From the NCBI GenBank assembly GCA_003645745.1, contig QNCH01000115.1:1-5442 (forward strand): a stretch of 5,442 bases of DNA. The letters are read 5' to 3'. The DNA is from Candidatus Omnitrophota bacterium. Its GTDB lineage: Bacteria > Omnitrophota > Gorgyraeia > B26-G9. The translations under genes and the position numbers were made by a program. A model generated the notes under the pieces. It saw only the letters and a program-made list of their open reading frames with translations. It was not told the DNA's origin and made no database searches. Shown piece by piece: positions 4,246-5,442 of this stretch; within the stretch, counting starts at the first letter, position 1; each line of letters begins with the position of its first letter.

Positions 4246-4998
4246 TCATATAGTATCCTCAAACGTAATAGGTTTGAGGATATCAAGCTCAATATTGCCA
4301 TAAACGGTTAACTTATCACCAACAACCGCAATTACTCCTTGAATAAACTTGCTGCTCTTAACTGTATCCAAAACTCTGCTAACATCATCTACCTGACTAA
4401 TTTGATTACCTATAGACGTAGCAAAAGCATCCGCAACAAGTGTAGATTTTGCTAAGACAACTAAAATATCAGCTTTACCAAAACTTAATGAATGTCCAAA
4501 CTTTCCGCTTGACGCGCAAATACCGCAAGGAGTATCAAAAGCAGATAATTTTATTGCCAATCTATTATAGATATTGCCTGCGCCTGCAAAGATACCTATC
4601 CTCCTTTGTTTTTTTACAGCAATGAAAATATCCCCGCCATTTTCCACAATAATTTCATCACTAAAGCTTAGCAGCTTTTTGCCTACAAATTCAGCAATTG
4701 CACCTGCAACCGCGGCCATAGGCCCTAGATCCGCTTTTTGCCCGGCTTTAGCCATTGCGATAATTATTTCCGGAGCAGACTCATCGATTTCTACCGCGCA
4801 TAAAGATGCTTTAAACAAAGGATTCTTTTCTAAATAACCATTAACTTGCTGATGAAAATAAATTAACCATTCTTGCGCGTGTTTTTTTAAATTTTTTTTT
4901 GCACAAATTAACAAATTACTCTCATAATATTCTACTTCAAATCTTACCAAATCAAAATTATTATAAGTATAATTACGATAGTATCTTTGTTTATGCAA
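4246..4998 (-). CDS. UPF0280 family protein (COG2122, ApbE-like)
   Basis: From a TTG at 4998 this is 250 residues. It follows the UPF0280 family throughout: QRYYRNY near the start, APEIIIAMAKAG, GPMAAVAGAIAEFVG (92-106), IVENGGDIF (117-125), DTPCGICASSG (155-165), GHSLSFGKAD (168-177) and ADAFATSIGN (189-198). The family has the ApbE-like fold of flavin transferases; from memory, a methanogen COG2122 protein was implicated genetically in anaerobic homocysteine synthesis from sulfide, so a role in sulfur assimilation is possible but not shown here. I chose TTG because GGAAAGAG (5007-5014) lies 8 nt upstream and it starts 4 nt after the TonB-like stop; an in-frame GTG at 5016 has no Shine-Dalgarno. 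Family members usually end near NIEL (235-238); the extra DILKPITFEDTI is encoded by palindrome F. Transcription is probably shared with the TonB-like gene. Confidence 0.92.
   Translation of the reverse strand: MHKQRYYRNYTYNNFDLVRFEVEYYESNLLICAKKNLKKHAQEWLIYFHQQVNGYLEKNPLFKASLCAVEIDESAPEIIIAMAKAGQKADLGPMAAVAGAIAEFVGKKLLSFSDEIIVENGGDIFIAVKKQRRIGIFAGAGNIYNRLAIKLSAFDTPCGICASSGKFGHSLSFGKADILVVLAKSTLVADAFATSIGNQISQVDDVSRVLDTVKSSKFIQGVIAVVGDKLTVYGNIELDILKPITFEDTI
4254..4282 (+). repeat. Dispersed palindrome, copy F (intact, inside a coding region)
   Basis: Perfect 11-bp arms TATCCTCAAAC (4254-4264) and GTTTGAGGATA (4272-4282) surround the loop GTAATAG. Compared with copies A and B, one base in each arm is changed so that pairing is kept (A to C in one arm, T to G in the other). 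The copy lies wholly within the last codons of the UPF0280 gene, whose stop is at 4246-4248. Confidence 0.9.
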
Positions 4999-5002
4999 TG
5001 TA

Positions 5003-5442
5003 TTAACTCTTTCCACGAAAACAAATCACAACATTGAATGTAAGCTGCATACGGCATAAGCTCTCAGGAAAAGGTGGAAAAGGTGAAGACTCTTTGACAA
5101 TTTGAAGAGCAGTATTTCTTAAAACAACATCATCTGAAGACTGATTATCTACTATTTCTACAAATTTTAACTCCCCCTTATAATTAACTCCAAAAGATAA
5201 AACAACATCACCATTGCTAAAATATTGAGGGCAAACTACTGATGCCCTTAACTGCTGGTTTATCTGCTGATAATAGTTAATATATGCTTCATTATTCATT
5301 AAACTTTGAGCAACAAAGTTATCCTCAACAACTAAATCTGAACTGTCTTCTTTTGGTAACACTATAGATTTTTTAACAATGGTTTTATCTGTTTTACACT
5401 GGCCTACATTATCCTTATACTTATTCATCGATTTTGATTGTA
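5003..5442 (-). CDS. TonB-family C-terminal domain protein (5' end outside the window)
   Basis: The visible C-terminal part carries a TonB C-terminal domain: YYQQINQQLRASVVCPQYF, then NGDVVLSFGVNYKGELKFVEIVD, a run of residues before ALQIVKES, and the diagnostic PFPPFP with LTFNVVICF at the end. TonB proteins anchor in the inner membrane by an N-terminal helix and span the periplasm to energise outer-membrane transporters; related domains occur in AgmX/GltJ- and TolA-type proteins. The frame stays open to the right edge, and the first ATG (5428) has no Shine-Dalgarno and would give a protein without a membrane anchor. I therefore treat the gene as partial, with its N-terminal helix beyond 5442. 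The segment before the domain is hydrophilic (KTDKTIVKKS), fitting a periplasmic linker. No ExbB/ExbD or receptor gene is in view. It ends 4 nt before the chosen UPF0280 start. Confidence 0.85.
   Translation of the reverse strand, partial: QSKSMNKYKDNVGQCKTDKTIVKKSIVLPKEDSSDLVVEDNFVAQSLMNNEAYINYYQQINQQLRASVVCPQYFSNGDVVLSFGVNYKGELKFVEIVDNQSSDDVVLRNTALQIVKESSPFPPFPESLCRMQLTFNVVICFRGKS
5007..5014 (-). promoter_or_regulatory. Ribosome binding site selecting the TTG start of the UPF0280 gene
   Basis: GGAAAGAG at the end of the TonB-like gene, 8 nt before TTG at 4998. It favours this start over the GTG at 5016, which lies upstream of it and has no such site. Confidence 0.5.

Noticed and set aside
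1871..4282. CRISPR array
   Set aside because: The repeats are irregularly spaced, occur in both orientations and are separated by genes, so there is no repeat-spacer pattern.
4574..4837. Plus-strand open frame of 87 codons
   Set aside because: It is the antisense of a well-conserved part of the UPF0280 gene and is rich in Ala, Ser, Ile and Pro as expected for a shadow frame.

Overview
The window is AT-rich bacterial chromosome, and every convincing gene lies on the minus strand. The likely source is an uncultivated member of the PVC superphylum, with Omnitrophota the best guess. The main taxonomic evidence is a Minf_1886-family gene (592-972), a small family reported mostly from Planctomycetes, Verrucomicrobia and relatives. 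The low G+C, type II secretion pseudopilin, UPF0280 and Memo-like genes fit but do not prove this.

Read in the direction of transcription (high to low coordinates), there are three blocks. Block 1 is the C-terminal part of a TonB/energy-transducing protein (cut by the right edge), followed 4 nt later by a UPF0280 (COG2122, ApbE-like) gene. rpsU follows as its own unit, behind a perfect sigma-70-type promoter (TTGACA-17 bp-TATAAT). Block 2 is a TIM-barrel xylose-isomerase-like enzyme overlapping a Memo-family (AmmeMemoRadiSam protein B) gene by 8 bp. Block 3 is surE, a Minf_1886-family gene (overlapping ATGA), a GspH/FimT-like pseudopilin with a possible leaderless promoter, and the first 23 codons of a methionyl-tRNA synthetase beta-type tRNA-binding domain at the left edge.

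The most interesting content lies between and at the ends of these genes. A short palindrome, core CAAAC-GTAATWG-GTTTG inside arms TATACTCAAAC/GTTTGAGTATA, occurs six times between 1871 and 4282. Three copies are intact hairpins (11-12 bp arms, 7-nt loop) and three are decayed or partial. One intact copy has a matched base change in both arms. That copy also runs into the UPF0280 gene and encodes its last residues (DILKPITFEDTI), an apparent C-terminal extension. Two partial copies form the ends of a roughly 182-bp imperfect foldback (3725-3906) with nested inverted repeats. Copies also sit in the rpsU leader, next to the ribosome binding site of the TIM-barrel gene, and over a possible -10 box. 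This looks like a REP/MITE-type dispersed palindromic family that can be tolerated in coding sequence; a regulatory role is possible but unproven. A different REP-like element lies upstream of surE.

No tRNA, rRNA, CRISPR array, transposase gene or defence system is visible. The coding genes belong to known families, so any undescribed system here would be the palindrome family and whatever mobilises it.
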